NCBI GenBank assembly: GCA_946886405.1 | Contig: CAMPIO010000014.1 | Span: forward strand, 1 to 55,997 | Direction: 5' to 3' | DNA length: 55,997 nucleotides | Source of the DNA: an uncultured Pseudoxanthomonas sp. | GTDB lineage: Bacteria > Pseudomonadota > Gammaproteobacteria > Xanthomonadales > Xanthomonadaceae | In this document: positions 43,390-51,629 of the stretch, piece after piece | How positions within the stretch are numbered: the stretch's first letter is position 1 | Layout: each line of letters starts with the position of its first letter | Translations under genes and position numbers: made by a program | Notes under the pieces: generated by a model | Databases searched by the model: none | The model's input: only the letters and a program-made list of their open reading frames with translations | Told to the model about the DNA's origin: nothing

Positions 43390-44673
43390 ATGCCCCGGTT
43401 CCGTCGTCCGCTGCATGCTGCACTGCGCGCTTCACGCACTTGCGCGATGTCGGCGGTGCTGTTCATGGCCTGCGCGTGGCCCTGCGCGGCCGCACCTCCG
43501 GGCGAAGCCACGGCACCGCGACTGGGTATCGAGGTGCTGTTGGAGCAGCGGCTAGACCTGCTGCGCGGCAAGCGGGTGGCGCTGGTGACCAATGCCACCG
43601 GCCTGGACAGCCAGTTGCGCAGTGACGTCGATCGTTTCGCCGCGCATCCCGCGTTCGAGCTGGTGGCGCTGTTCGGACCCGAGCACGGCGTGCGCGGCGA
43701 TGTGCAGGCAGGCGACAAAGTGGCCTCGTCGCGCGATGGTGTGACCGGCCTGCCTGTGCACAGCCTGTACGGCGAACATCGCGAACCCACCCCGCCGATG
43801 CTCGCCGGCATCGACGTGATCGTGTTCGACATCCAGGACGTGGGCACGCGCTTCTATACGTATCCCTACACCTTGGCCGGCGTGATGCGTTCGGCGAAGC
43901 GGGCCGGCATTTCGGTCGTCGTCGCCGACCGTCCCGATCCCCTGGGAGGTCTGCTGGTCGAAGGGCCGGTACTGGAGCCGGCGCTGGCTTCGTTCGTCGG
44001 CTTGTTCCCCATCCCGCTGCGCCACGGCATGACCCTCGGCGAACTGGCCATGCTGTTCAATACCGAATTCGAGATCGGCGCCGAGCTGCACGTGGTGGCG
44101 ATGCAGGGCTGGCGACGGGGTGACGAACCCCTGCGCGGCGCACTGCCGTGGGTGCCGCCATCCCCCAACATGCCCACGCCCGACACGGCACTGGTCTATC
44201 CGGGCATGGGGCTGCTGGAGGGCACCAACGTGTCGGAGGGGCGCGGCACCACGCGGCCCTTCGAGACCTTCGGCGCGCCGTGGGTGGATGCACGCGCACT
44301 CGCGGAACGGCTCAACGCCCTGCAGCTGCCGGGCGTGCTTTTCCGTCCGAGCTGGTTCACCCCTTCGTTCTCCAAGCATGCCGGCAAGGTCTGCGGTGGC
44401 GTGCAGCTTCACGTTACCGACCGCGCGGCGTTCCGGCCGGTACGCACGGGCATCGCAGTGTTGAAGGCGTTGCACGACCAGCATCCGGAAGACTTCGCCT
44501 TCCTGCCGGGCGATCCGCCATTCTTCGACCGGCTGGCCGGTGTGCCCTGGCTGCGCGAGGCCTTCCTGCGCGGAGATGCCGTCGATGCGATCGAGGCCCG
44601 GTGGACGCCGGGGCTCCGGCAGTTCGAGGCGGTGCGGCAGCGACATCTGCTGTATGCGGAGGTCATGCCGTAG
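43390..44673 (+). CDS. Exo-beta-N-acetylmuramidase NamZ-like (DUF1343, GH171)
   Basis: This enzyme is expected to release MurNAc from the non-reducing ends of peptidoglycan fragments in the periplasm. The 427-residue protein has an N-terminal signal peptide (ending near AWPCAAA). It then shows the DUF1343 landmarks: RVALVTNATGLDSQLRSDVD, VALFGPEHGVRGDVQ, LPVHSLYGEHR, FDIQDVGTRFYTYPYTL, HGMTLGELAMLFN, PPSPNMPTPDTALVYPGMGL and LEGTNVSEGRGTTRPFE. Characterised Bacillus NamZ is encoded with murQ and nagZ; here a MurQ-like gene is divergent. A GTG start 10 codons earlier is possible, but would begin inside the palindrome. Confidence 0.9.
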   Translation: MPRFRRPLHAALRASRTCAMSAVLFMACAWPCAAAPPGEATAPRLGIEVLLEQRLDLLRGKRVALVTNATGLDSQLRSDVDRFAAHPAFELVALFGPEHGVRGDVQAGDKVASSRDGVTGLPVHSLYGEHREPTPPMLAGIDVIVFDIQDVGTRFYTYPYTLAGVMRSAKRAGISVVVADRPDPLGGLLVEGPVLEPALASFVGLFPIPLRHGMTLGELAMLFNTEFEIGAELHVVAMQGWRRGDEPLRGALPWVPPSPNMPTPDTALVYPGMGLLEGTNVSEGRGTTRPFETFGAPWVDARALAERLNALQLPGVLFRPSWFTPSFSKHAGKVCGGVQLHVTDRAAFRPVRTGIAVLKALHDQHPEDFAFLPGDPPFFDRLAGVPWLREAFLRGDAVDAIEARWTPGLRQFEAVRQRHLLYAEVMP

Positions 44674-44699
44674 CGGGCGTACGGGGGCGCAGACAAGCC

Positions 44700-44764
44700 G
44701 TGGGACCGACGTGAGTCGCGATGAACGATCGGTAGCATTTCATCGCGACTGATGTCGCTCCCGC
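44700..44764. repeat. Palindromic intergenic repeat copy C
   Basis: Inverted arms of about 26 bases (44700-44725 and 44738-44764) share the core GTGGGAGCGAC (GTGGGACCGAC in the left arm) and AGTCGCGATGAA. It sits between the convergent NamZ gene and the DUF2894 gene. Confidence 0.82.
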
Positions 44765-44780
44765 GACGAAATCGGATACC

Positions 44781-45404
44781 TCAGGCGCGACGCTTGCGAG
44801 CCCGCCCACGGCTGGCAGGCTTGGTGGTGTCAACACTGTCAGGCGTCAGCGGACCGAGGGCCTGCTGGAACTGCTCCAGCGACGACAGCGTGTCGGTGTA
44901 GGCGATGAAGTGCTGCAGGTAGTCCGGCGAAACCTCTCGCATCAGGTGCAGGGCACGGTGGACGAGCGTGGCGGAGTTGAGCGGACCGGCGTCGGCGGGC
45001 AGGTCGTCGAGCGTGGCGCGCAGCTGGCTGTCCGTGCGCACCTGGGTCCACACGCGACGGGCTTCGTCGAGTGCGGCCGGTGCCTGGCCTGGCGGAGGCG
45101 CATCAGGGCCGTCCGTCGGCGTTCGCTGCTGCAGCGAGGCCACCAGCGCACGCAGCGCACTGGCATCGCGGGACGGCGTGAGCGTACCGATCGAGCGCGA
45201 TGACCAGCCGTTGAGGTCGTCGGCGTAGGACGCGATCAGGCCGGACAGCCGCGCATCGAGCAGGCGACGGGCTTCGCCCTGCTGCACGTGGGTGCGCGAT
45301 GCCAGCGCTTCGAGGAAGGCGAAGCGCACCGGGTCCATGCGGTCGGCACCATGCGTGCGCCACGCCTGCAGACGGGCCGGAACGGGCAGGGTGTCACCGC
45401 CCAT
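44781..45404 (-). CDS. DUF2894 family protein, last gene of the motor-like operon
   Basis: The 207-residue soluble protein has the DUF2894-type N-terminus (PARLQAWRTHGADRMDPVRF, then LEALASRTHVQQGEARRLLD). A low-complexity Pro/Ala linker, a helical middle, and a strongly basic end (RGRARKRRA) follow. It has no signal peptide, so it is presumably cytoplasmic. Its ATG lies 11 bp inside the end of the MotB/OmpA-like gene. Function unknown. It is always expected with the DUF802/OmpA pair, so a cytoplasmic accessory role is inferred. Confidence 0.8.
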   Translation of the reverse strand: MGGDTLPVPARLQAWRTHGADRMDPVRFAFLEALASRTHVQQGEARRLLDARLSGLIASYADDLNGWSSRSIGTLTPSRDASALRALVASLQQRTPTDGPDAPPPGQAPAALDEARRVWTQVRTDSQLRATLDDLPADAGPLNSATLVHRALHLMREVSPDYLQHFIAYTDTLSSLEQFQQALGPLTPDSVDTTKPASRGRARKRRA

Positions 45405-46044
45405 GGACGGCGGTGTCGCGCTTGGCGGGACGCGGAATCGGCGCGATCTCCACGCGACGGTTGCGTGCGCGACCCTCTTCGCTGTCGTTCGCGCCGACCG
45501 GCTGTTCCGCGCCGAACGCAGCGGCGAACACCGATGCCGACGGCACGCCATCGGCGATCAGCGTGCGGGTGACGGTGAGCGAACGCTGCGCCGACAGTTC
45601 CCAGTTGTCGGCGAACTGGCGGTTGTTGCCGCTGACCTGGCGATCATCGGTGAAGCCGCTGACCATCAGGATCTCCTCGCGCGTGCGCAGGTAGCCGGCC
45701 AACGGCGCGGCCAGGCCTTTCAGCAAGTCGCGGCCTTCCGGCTGCAGTTGGTCCGAGTTCAAAGCGAACAGCACGTTGCCGCGAATGCCGATACGGCCAT
45801 CCACGAGGGTGACGCGGCCTTCGGCCAACGGTTCGGCGAGCGCTTCCTCCAGCGCCTTGCGTTGCTGTGCCTCCAATTCGCGCCGGCGCACTTCTTCGTC
45901 CAGCCGCTGTGACAGCTGTGCCTGCACGGCGATCACGCCGACCAGCACCAGCACGAACGCGCCGAGCAACACCGACATCAGGTCGCCGAAGCTCGCCCAG
46001 ACGGGCGCGCCGAGGTCGGCTTCGTCGCCAGTCTCGACGCTCAC
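45394..46044 (-). CDS. MotB/ZorB-like OmpA-domain protein
   Basis: The 216-residue inner-membrane protein has one TM segment near residues 22-44, preceded by WASFGDLMSVLLGAF. Asp21 at the start of the TM is in the position of the ion-binding aspartate of MotB. A short coiled linker (QLSQRLDEEVRRRELEAQQR) leads to a C-terminal OmpA peptidoglycan-binding domain: LFALNSDQLQPEG, VSGFTDDRQVSGNN, NWELSAQRSLTV and NRRVEI. It starts with GTG, overlapping the stop of the MotA-like gene (GTGA). Together they look like a proton-conducting stator. No flagellar genes are nearby. Confidence 0.88.
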   Translation of the reverse strand: MSVETGDEADLGAPVWASFGDLMSVLLGAFVLVLVGVIAVQAQLSQRLDEEVRRRELEAQQRKALEEALAEPLAEGRVTLVDGRIGIRGNVLFALNSDQLQPEGRDLLKGLAAPLAGYLRTREEILMVSGFTDDRQVSGNNRQFADNWELSAQRSLTVTRTLIADGVPSASVFAAAFGAEQPVGANDSEEGRARNRRVEIAPIPRPAKRDTAVHGR

Positions 46045-48128
46045 GCGGCTTCCGCCGGGCGTGTGCCACCGAGCTGCTGCAGGTCCAGGGTGATCTGCCG
46101 CTGCGCGGACAGGCTCAGGTCGATCACCTCGCGTGCCTGCGCCACGTAGTAGGCCAACTGGTCATCGCTGCGCGCCAGCGAGCGGTCTAGTGCGCCTTCA
46201 ATGCCTTGCAGGCGGGCAAGCAGTTCTTCGTTCGATTTGCCGAACAGCTGCACGGCGGTACCGAGCGCGTCGCCAAGGCTGGCGACTTCGGTGGCGCCGG
46301 CGGCGACCTGCGCGGCGATGCCGCCCAGCTTGCCGGTCTCGGCTTCGACATGATCGGTGAAGCGGGTGCCCACGCGATCCAGCAGGTCGGCCGATGTGGC
46401 GACCAGAGCGTCGATGGCACCGCGTTGTTCGGTGGAGGCGTGGTTCACTGCGTCCAGCAGCGTCTGCAGCGTCTCCATCAACTGATTGCGCTCTTCCAGC
46501 ATGGCGGTGTCGCGGACCATGCTGTCGGACAGCTTCTGTCGCAGCTCGGCGATGACGTCGGCGGCGGCGCGCGGTGCTTCGGATGCCACCTGCACCAGCT
46601 GCGAAATCTCCGCGATGGTCTGCGTGGAGTGCGCCTGTGCCTGTGTGGTGATCTCCTGTGCGCTGCGTGCGAGCGCGTCGCAGATCTCCTGCTGCAGCCG
46701 CGCGGTCTGCGTGCCGGCCTGTTCCCATTGCGCCTGCAGGGTGGCGCTCATCGCGGACAAACGCTCGGCCCATGCCGCCAGACGCTGTTCGTCCTGTGCG
46801 GCCAGTGCCTGCTGCAGGCCAGCGTGCGAGCGCTCCATCGCCTGCAGAAGCGCGTCGGCATGGCGTTCGATACCGCCCGTGGCCATGGCCAGCGCCTGCT
46901 CGTTGCGTTCCGCGATGCCGGCATGGGTGGCGTCCTGCCGCACCAGCACTTGGTCCCACCGGTCCGCCAGCGCAGTCGCGTTGGCTTCCAGTCGCAGGGA
47001 CACAGCGTCGACCAGCGCAGACGACTGTTGCTCGAACGTGTTGGCCAGACGCGTCGCCAGCGTTTGTACTTCGGCGGTGAGCGTGGTATTCGCCTGCTGC
47101 TGGTGCGCGAGTACCGAAGCCCAACTGGTGGTAGCCGCCCTCGTGGCGGCTTCGAAGCCCGCGCTCAGGCCATCGAGCTGTCGTTGAACGGCGTCGCTGA
47201 CGGTCGTCTGCATGGCCGCACTTTCCCGGGCCAGCCCGGCCAACGTTGCCTCGGTCGATGGTTGCAGTGCCGTGACAACGGCTCGTGCGCTCGCGTCAAC
47301 GCCGGACTTCAGGGTCTGCTCGAAGGTCGCGGCCCACTGCGCCTGCGCCGCTTCGGTACGCTCATGGAAGGCTTGCTGATGGGTCGCCAGGCGTTCGCCG
47401 GCGGCGGCGTTCTGATGTTCGATCGACGCGACCATCGCCTGCAGGCGTTCGACCAGGTCCGGCATCAGCGCAGCCTGTTGCTGCAGCAGGCGGAAGGATT
47501 CCTCTCGCTGGAACGACTGCGAGTGGCCATGCAGCGACGTGGCGATTTCGGCATCCAGCAGATGCACGGCGTGCAGGCGCTCACGACGGCACAGCGCCGC
47601 CATCAGGCCCAGTACGGCCGATGTCGCCACACCGGCGATCGAGGTGCCGAACGCGAAGCCCAGTCCCTTCACCGGCGCGGCGAGCGAACCTCGGATCGCC
47701 TCCAGGTCGGTGGCGCTCTCCAGTGCCAGACCGGTCCCGCGCAGCGTCGCCATCATGCCCAGCAGCGTACCGAGCATGCCCAGCAACACCAGCAATCCCA
47801 CCAGGTACGGCGTGAGCGCGGGCGCGGGCAGGGCGACACGCTCGCCTTCGATGCGCTGGCGCACCGAGGGGCGCAGGCTCGCGTGCAACGACGACAGCCA
47901 CGTCGACAGGCCTTCGCGTGCGGCGGACGTGTCCGCGACCGCGTGCCGCAGCGTCGCGGTGGCCTGCCGGTAGCGATGCAGTTCCACCGCGCCGGCGATG
48001 TAGCACGCGCCGATCACCAGGGTGACCACAACGCCCAGCGCATGCGTGCCGACATAGCCGACCCCGATCCAGGTGACGATGGCGAGGCCCAGAAGGAACA
48101 GAGCAGTGGGGAGCAGATGTCGGTTCAT
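46041..48128 (-). CDS. MotA/ExbB/ZorA-like inner-membrane protein with long cytoplasmic tail (DUF802 type)
   Basis: The 695-residue protein has TM1 and TM2 (residues 5-26 and 30-49), a cytoplasmic loop, and TM3 (about 106-127, LLVLLGMLGTLLGMMATL) and TM4 (about 153-178, KGLGFAFGTSIAGVATSAVL). TM3 and TM4 match the MotA/TolQ/ExbB proton-channel signature (LGLLGT, GTSxAG). Residues 190-695 form a very long, nearly Gly/Pro-free helical tail rich in Ala, Gln, Glu and Thr, with MCP-like heptads. A MotA-like channel with a 500-residue tail is the architecture of ZorA. It overlaps both neighbours by 4 bp. No chemotaxis signalling tip is evident. Confidence 0.85.
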   Translation of the reverse strand: MNRHLLPTALFLLGLAIVTWIGVGYVGTHALGVVVTLVIGACYIAGAVELHRYRQATATLRHAVADTSAAREGLSTWLSSLHASLRPSVRQRIEGERVALPAPALTPYLVGLLVLLGMLGTLLGMMATLRGTGLALESATDLEAIRGSLAAPVKGLGFAFGTSIAGVATSAVLGLMAALCRRERLHAVHLLDAEIATSLHGHSQSFQREESFRLLQQQAALMPDLVERLQAMVASIEHQNAAAGERLATHQQAFHERTEAAQAQWAATFEQTLKSGVDASARAVVTALQPSTEATLAGLARESAAMQTTVSDAVQRQLDGLSAGFEAATRAATTSWASVLAHQQQANTTLTAEVQTLATRLANTFEQQSSALVDAVSLRLEANATALADRWDQVLVRQDATHAGIAERNEQALAMATGGIERHADALLQAMERSHAGLQQALAAQDEQRLAAWAERLSAMSATLQAQWEQAGTQTARLQQEICDALARSAQEITTQAQAHSTQTIAEISQLVQVASEAPRAAADVIAELRQKLSDSMVRDTAMLEERNQLMETLQTLLDAVNHASTEQRGAIDALVATSADLLDRVGTRFTDHVEAETGKLGGIAAQVAAGATEVASLGDALGTAVQLFGKSNEELLARLQGIEGALDRSLARSDDQLAYYVAQAREVIDLSLSAQRQITLDLQQLGGTRPAEAA

Positions 48129-48802
48129 GGTGTTCCGGAAACAGGCGAAGAGCGAAGCGCAGCAAGCAACGCGTCGATGGGATGGAAGCGGACGTCCAGC
48201 TCGGCAAGCAGCACGTCCTGGAGGTCGCGACGGAAGGCGGCGAGCCACGTGCCGTCCAGCGCGGTGTCGGTGTGCTTGAGATGTTCGAAGTACCGGCAAA
48301 GCAGCGTGGGAGTCGTCGCCAACAGGGCGTGCTCACGCGGACTGAGCGTCGTCTCCATGACCGCATCGACGTCGGCCAAGCGTGCCTGGTCGGCCGAGCC
48401 CGTCGCCAGCGCGTCACGCAATCGTCCCCGTAGCTGACCGGTAGCCGCCTGCATCGAACGTTGCAGGTCCAGGCAATGACGGCGGAACGGCGCGACATCA
48501 TCCCCCGACAGCGATTCGAGTCTGTCGGTGCGCGTGATGGCGCCGCGCAGCGTCGCGCGCACGCGGACACAGGCCGCTGCTTCGTCTTCGAACTGGATCG
48601 AGCGAGCGTCGACGACCGGTGTTCCATCGAGTGCGCGGGACAGCGCGATGGCACGGTTCCAGTCGATCCATTGGCCCAACCGTTCGGACAGGGCAGGGCC
48701 GGGCGAGGTCACGTCGAGATTGCCAAGTCGGGCGAGTCGCCGGACGAAGGCGGGGGCGGAAACGGCCGCCCGTTGCTGCGGTGAAGCCACGATGACGCTC
48801 AA
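48125..48802 (-). CDS. DUF3348 family protein, first gene of the motor-like operon
   Basis: The 225-residue soluble protein is helical, with FVRRLARLGNLDVTSPGPAL at the N-terminus, LGQWIDWNRAIALSRAL, and a C-terminal TTLSPREHALLATTPTLLCR followed by FRRDLQDVLLAELDVRFHPI. It has no signal peptide. The family is conserved next to DUF802 genes, but its function is not known to me. The start is ambiguous: TTG at 48802 or GTG at 48790. TAAAAT (minus strand, 48817-48812) is a likely -10, which leaves almost no leader. Its stop overlaps the MotA-like ATG (ATGA). Confidence 0.78.
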   Translation of the reverse strand: MSVIVASPQQRAAVSAPAFVRRLARLGNLDVTSPGPALSERLGQWIDWNRAIALSRALDGTPVVDARSIQFEDEAAACVRVRATLRGAITRTDRLESLSGDDVAPFRRHCLDLQRSMQAATGQLRGRLRDALATGSADQARLADVDAVMETTLSPREHALLATTPTLLCRYFEHLKHTDTALDGTWLAAFRRDLQDVLLAELDVRFHPIDALLAALRSSPVSGTP

Positions 48803-48880
48803 AAGACGGCGATTTTACAGGATGTACCAAGCGCGCTGGCCGGGGTGGGCGTCAATCTGAGGCGACCAGGGCAGAGAGGC

Positions 48881-48912
48881 AAAGAAAAAGCCGGAACCTT
48901 GCGGTTCCGGCT
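48881..48912 (-). terminator. Rho-independent terminator of ssrA
   Basis: On the minus strand AGCCGGAACC, the loop GCAA and GGTTCCGGCT are followed by a T-rich run (TTTTCTTT). It begins 10 bp past the CCA end of tmRNA. Confidence 0.92.
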
Positions 48913-48922
48913 TCTCTTCAAA

Positions 48923-49276
48923 TGGTGGAGGTGGGGGGAATTGAACCCCCGTCCGAAGGCACGCCATCCCCGGTACTACATGCTTAGCGCTCCGTTAGGT
49001 CTCGTTCCCCGACAGCACGGCGCGCAAAGCGCATCCGGGAACCAGCCTGTTTTGGTTAAGCCATGACTGACAGGCAGCCGTCACAGCCGGTTCCGTGATA
49101 ATGACCCTACACCTACGAGCACGGGCACAAGTGGGTTCGGGGCTTACGCCTTAAGCGGCGAGAGCGTAGTTGTCGTCGTTGGCAACTAGAGTTTTGCCGC
49201 TGGATTTACGAGGAAAGCTGCCCCCTCGGCATGCACCAGGTAACTTTGCAACCCCCGTCGAAGCCAGTGCACCCCC
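48923..49276 (-). ncRNA. ssrA: Transfer-messenger RNA (tmRNA)
   Basis: This RNA rescues stalled ribosomes together with SmpB. The 3' end carries an encoded CCA and the tRNA-like arm with GGTTCAATTCCCCCC. The 5' end GGGGGTG pairs with CACCTCC before ACCA to close the acceptor stem. The tag frame, read on the minus strand from 49183 to 49151, encodes ANDDNYALAA followed by TAA. Length is 354 nt, a one-piece tmRNA. smpB lies just upstream on the same strand. Confidence 0.95.
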
Positions 49277-49369
49277 GGGAGTCAGAAACAACCTGACAAA
49301 GGGAAGTGTAGGGGTGGACCCTTGGCTTCACAAGGCGCAGCGGCGAGGGTGTTCAGCCTGGTGACCCAA

Positions 49370-49486
49370 GCCCCCCTGGGTAAGGGGGCGATTCGCGCAC
49401 AGGCGCGAATGGGGGATTGGTTGCGCGCGTCGGGGCCGAAGATTTGCGAAGCAAATCTTGGGGGCTTTATCGCGAAGCGATGAAGC
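49370..49486. repeat. Run of four small palindromes between ssrA and smpB
   Basis: Successive inverted repeats are GCCCCC/GGGGGC (49370-49375 and 49384-49389), ATTCGCGC/GCGCGAAT (49391-49398 and 49403-49410), AAGATTTGC/GCAAATCTT (49439-49447 and 49451-49459), and ATCGC/GCGAT (49469-49473 and 49477-49481). The last can be extended to the smpB stop. On the minus strand the last two have TTC loops. They may end the smpB message or form processing structures. No T-run follows any of them. Confidence 0.6.
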
Positions 49487-49974
49487 TACGCGTCCTTGTT
49501 GTGCCGACGCATCACGCGCGACTTCTCGCGGGCCCAGTCGCGGTCTTTTTCGGTGGCCCGCTTGTCGTGGGTCTGCTTGCCCTTGGCCAGCGCGATCTCG
49601 GCTTTGACCTTGTTGCCTTTCCAGTACAGCGAGGTCGGCACCAGCGTGTAGCCATCGCGCTCGACCTTGCCGATCAGGCTGTCGATCTCGTTCCGGTGCA
49701 GCAGCAGCTTGCGGGTGCGCCGGTCGTCGGTCACCACATGGCTGGAGGCCTGGATCAGGGGCGTGATCTGTGCTCCGAACAGGAAGATCTCGCCGTTGCG
49801 GATGATCGCGTAGGCCTCGGTGATGTTGGCCCGGCCCGCGCGGATCGCCTTCAGTTCCCAGCCCTGCAAGGCAAGGCCCGCCTCGTAGCGCTCCTCGAAA
49901 TGGTATTCGTGGCGGGCGCGCTTGTTCAGCGCGATCGTGCCCGTTGCTTTATTCTTGTCCGGTTTCTTTGCCAT
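49486..49974 (-). CDS. smpB: SsrA-binding protein SmpB
   Basis: This small RNA-binding protein delivers tmRNA to stalled ribosomes. The 162-residue protein has the OB-barrel sequences [45 protein letters not shown], and the basic C-terminal tail with [20 protein letters not shown] ending in RRHNKDA. It is divergent from ratA by 41 bp. GACAAT followed by AGGACGG precedes the ATG. Confidence 0.97.
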   Translation of the reverse strand: MAKKPDKNKATGTIALNKRARHEYHFEERYEAGLALQGWELKAIRAGRANITEAYAIIRNGEIFLFGAQITPLIQASSHVVTDDRRTRKLLLHRNEIDSLIGKVERDGYTLVPTSLYWKGNKVKAEIALAKGKQTHDKRATEKDRDWAREKSRVMRRHNKDA

Positions 49975-50015
49975 CCGTCCTATTGTCGCCGAACGCGGAA
50001 CCCTACGCGAGCCAC

Positions 50016-50444
50016 ATGCACACGATCCGCCGCAGCGCCCTGGTCGAACACTCGGCCACCCGGATGTTCGACCTGGTCAACGACGTGGCGGCCTATCCGC
50101 GCCGGTTCGACTGGTGCAGCGCCGCCGACCTGATCGAACAGAGCGAGGAGCGGCTGGTGGCAAGGCTGGACCTCGGCCTGGGTTCGCTGCGCACATGGTT
50201 CACCACCGAGAATGCGCTGGACCGCCCCCATCGGATCGACATGAACCTGGTCGACGGTCCGTTCCGCAAGCTGCACGGGCGCTGGGATTTCCACGCGCTG
50301 GACGAGTCCGCCTGCAAGGTCACGCTGACACTGGAGTTCGAGCCGTCCAGTCGCTTGCTGGCGCCGGCGATGGCACTGGGTTTCCAGGGGCTGGCGGACC
50401 GCATGGTGGACGATTTCGTGCGCGCGGCCGATCGCGGGGAATGA
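50016..50444 (+). CDS. ratA: RatA/Coq10-like START-fold protein
   Basis: The 142-residue protein has the polyketide-cyclase/START fold ([73 protein letters not shown]). E. coli RatA is described as a toxin that blocks 70S assembly; the relatives in other bacteria and mitochondria (Coq10) bind quinone. The neighbourhood smpB-ratA-rnfH-bamE is conserved in gammaproteobacteria. The ATG at 50016 begins homology. The function is debated. Confidence 0.9.
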   Translation: MHTIRRSALVEHSATRMFDLVNDVAAYPRRFDWCSAADLIEQSEERLVARLDLGLGSLRTWFTTENALDRPHRIDMNLVDGPFRKLHGRWDFHALDESACKVTLTLEFEPSSRLLAPAMALGFQGLADRMVDDFVRAADRGE

Positions 50445-50445
50445 C

Positions 50446-50694
50446 GTGCGCGTCGAGGTGATCCGCGCCTGGCCGCACCGGTTCGAGTCGGTCGTCCTGG
50501 AGCTGCCGGAAGGGGCCACCGTCAGCGATGCGCGGCTAGCCAGTGGCCTTGCCGACGCGGAGCACGCAGGGGCGGCGATCTACGGCGTGAATGCCAGCGA
50601 GGATGCCGTGTTGAACGAAGGCGACCGCGTGGAATTGCTGCGGCCGCTGCTGCTCGATCCGAAGGAAGCCCGACGGCGCCGGGCGCTCAGATAG
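50446..50694 (+). CDS. rnfH: RnfH family ubiquitin-like protein
   Basis: The 82-residue beta-grasp protein is of the RnfH/UPF0125 family (VEVIRAWPHRFESVVLELPE, GVNASEDAVLNEGDRVELLR, then PLLLDPKEARRRRA). It is translated from a GTG directly after the ratA stop. Function unknown. Despite its name no rnf complex genes are near. Confidence 0.9.
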   Translation: MRVEVIRAWPHRFESVVLELPEGATVSDARLASGLADAEHAGAAIYGVNASEDAVLNEGDRVELLRPLLLDPKEARRRRALR

Positions 50695-50709
50695 GGCGGG
50701 AAGGTCGCC

Positions 50710-51102
50710 TCAGCGACGAGCGCCCTTCTTCTTTTCCTTGGCCAGGTTGGGGCCGAACCTGCGCACATCACGCGAAAGTTCGAGATCGGCCTCGGGGAAG
50801 TACTCACCCTCCCAGCTGGCGAGCGTGTCGCCATTGAAAATCAGCGTGAGGTTCTTGATGTCGGTGGTACCGCGGCGATTGGTACGGTTGCTCGCGGTGT
50901 AGTCCCAGCGGTTGGCATGGAACGGATCGGCGATCGACGGACTGCCAAGCAACGACTGCACCTGCTGCTTGCTCTGTCCTGCCTGCAGTTGGTCCACGGC
51001 CGTCTTCTCGATCAGGTTGCCCTGGTAGATCGGCTGCTTGTAGAGGATGCCGCAGCCAGCGGTGGCGGAAGCGAGGACGGCAACCAGCAGGAATTTGCGC
51101 AT
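50710..51102 (-). CDS. bamE: Outer-membrane assembly lipoprotein BamE
   Basis: This is a small lipoprotein subunit of the BAM complex that inserts beta-barrel proteins. The 130-residue protein has a lipoprotein signal (MRKFLLVAVLASATAGC, Cys17). The SmpA/BamE fold follows with YKQPIYQGNLIEKTAVDQLQ, QSKQQVQSLLGSPSIADPFH, NRWDYTASN and LTLIFNGDTLASWEGEYFP. It is divergent from fur by about 100 bp. Its last residues are basic (KEKKKGARR). Confidence 0.95.
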   Translation of the reverse strand: MRKFLLVAVLASATAGCGILYKQPIYQGNLIEKTAVDQLQAGQSKQQVQSLLGSPSIADPFHANRWDYTASNRTNRRGTTDIKNLTLIFNGDTLASWEGEYFPEADLELSRDVRRFGPNLAKEKKKGARR

Positions 51103-51205
51103 TGGGACAGGTACGGTGGGAAACCGGGCCGATGATACACTCCCCCGGACCGCCGCAACCGAGCTTCAGGCAGCTGGCGCTAAACCGAGAGTGAACGGAG
51201 ACGCC

Positions 51206-51610
51206 ATGGAATCGCAGGACCTTCGCAAAGTCGGCCTCAAGGTCACCCACCCGCGCATGCGCATCCTGGAGTTGCTGGAGCAGAAGAACTCCCAGCACCA
51301 CCTGAGCGCCGAAGACATCTACCGCCAGCTGCTGGACCACGGTGACGAAATCGGCCTGGCCACGGTGTATCGGGTATTGACCCAGTTCGAGGCCGCCGGT
51401 CTGGTGCTGAAGCACAACTTCGAAGGCGGGCAGGCTGTGTACGAGCTGGATCGCGGCGGTCACCACGACCACATGGTCGACGTGGACACCGGCAAGATCA
51501 TCGAGTTCGAAAGCAGCGAAATCGAAAAGCTGCAGCGCGAGATCGCCGCCAAGCACGGTTACGAACTGGAAGAGCACTCGCTGGTACTGTACGTGCGCAA
51601 GAAGCGCTGA
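51206..51610 (+). CDS. fur: Ferric uptake regulator Fur
   Basis: This is the Fe(II)-responsive repressor of iron-acquisition genes. The 134-residue protein has the winged-helix DNA-binding domain (GLKVTHPRMRILELLEQ, HLSAEDIYRQLLDHG, ATVYRVLTQFEAAGLV) and the metal-binding dimerisation domain (GGHHDHMVDVDTGKIIEFES, HGYELEEHSLVLYVRKK). It has no cysteine at all, so the CxxC structural zinc site of E. coli Fur is absent, as in Pseudomonas Fur. Divergent from bamE. Confidence 0.96.
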   Translation: MESQDLRKVGLKVTHPRMRILELLEQKNSQHHLSAEDIYRQLLDHGDEIGLATVYRVLTQFEAAGLVLKHNFEGGQAVYELDRGGHHDHMVDVDTGKIIEFESSEIEKLQREIAAKHGYELEEHSLVLYVRKKR

Positions 51611-51629
51611 CGCTTCGAGAGTCGCGGCT

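Noticed and set aside
44781..48802. A complete Zorya defence system
   Set aside because: No helicase (ZorD), ZorC or nuclease (ZorE) genes are present on either side, so only an architectural resemblance of the motor pair is claimed.
48923..49276. Integrated element at the tmRNA 3' end, a common attachment site
   Set aside because: The tmRNA is followed by its own terminator and the motor-like operon; there is no integrase and no duplicated 3' end.
49277..49369. A clear sigma-70 promoter for ssrA
   Set aside because: TTGTCA and TACACT occur on the minus strand, but in the wrong order or at the wrong spacing relative to the tmRNA 5' end.
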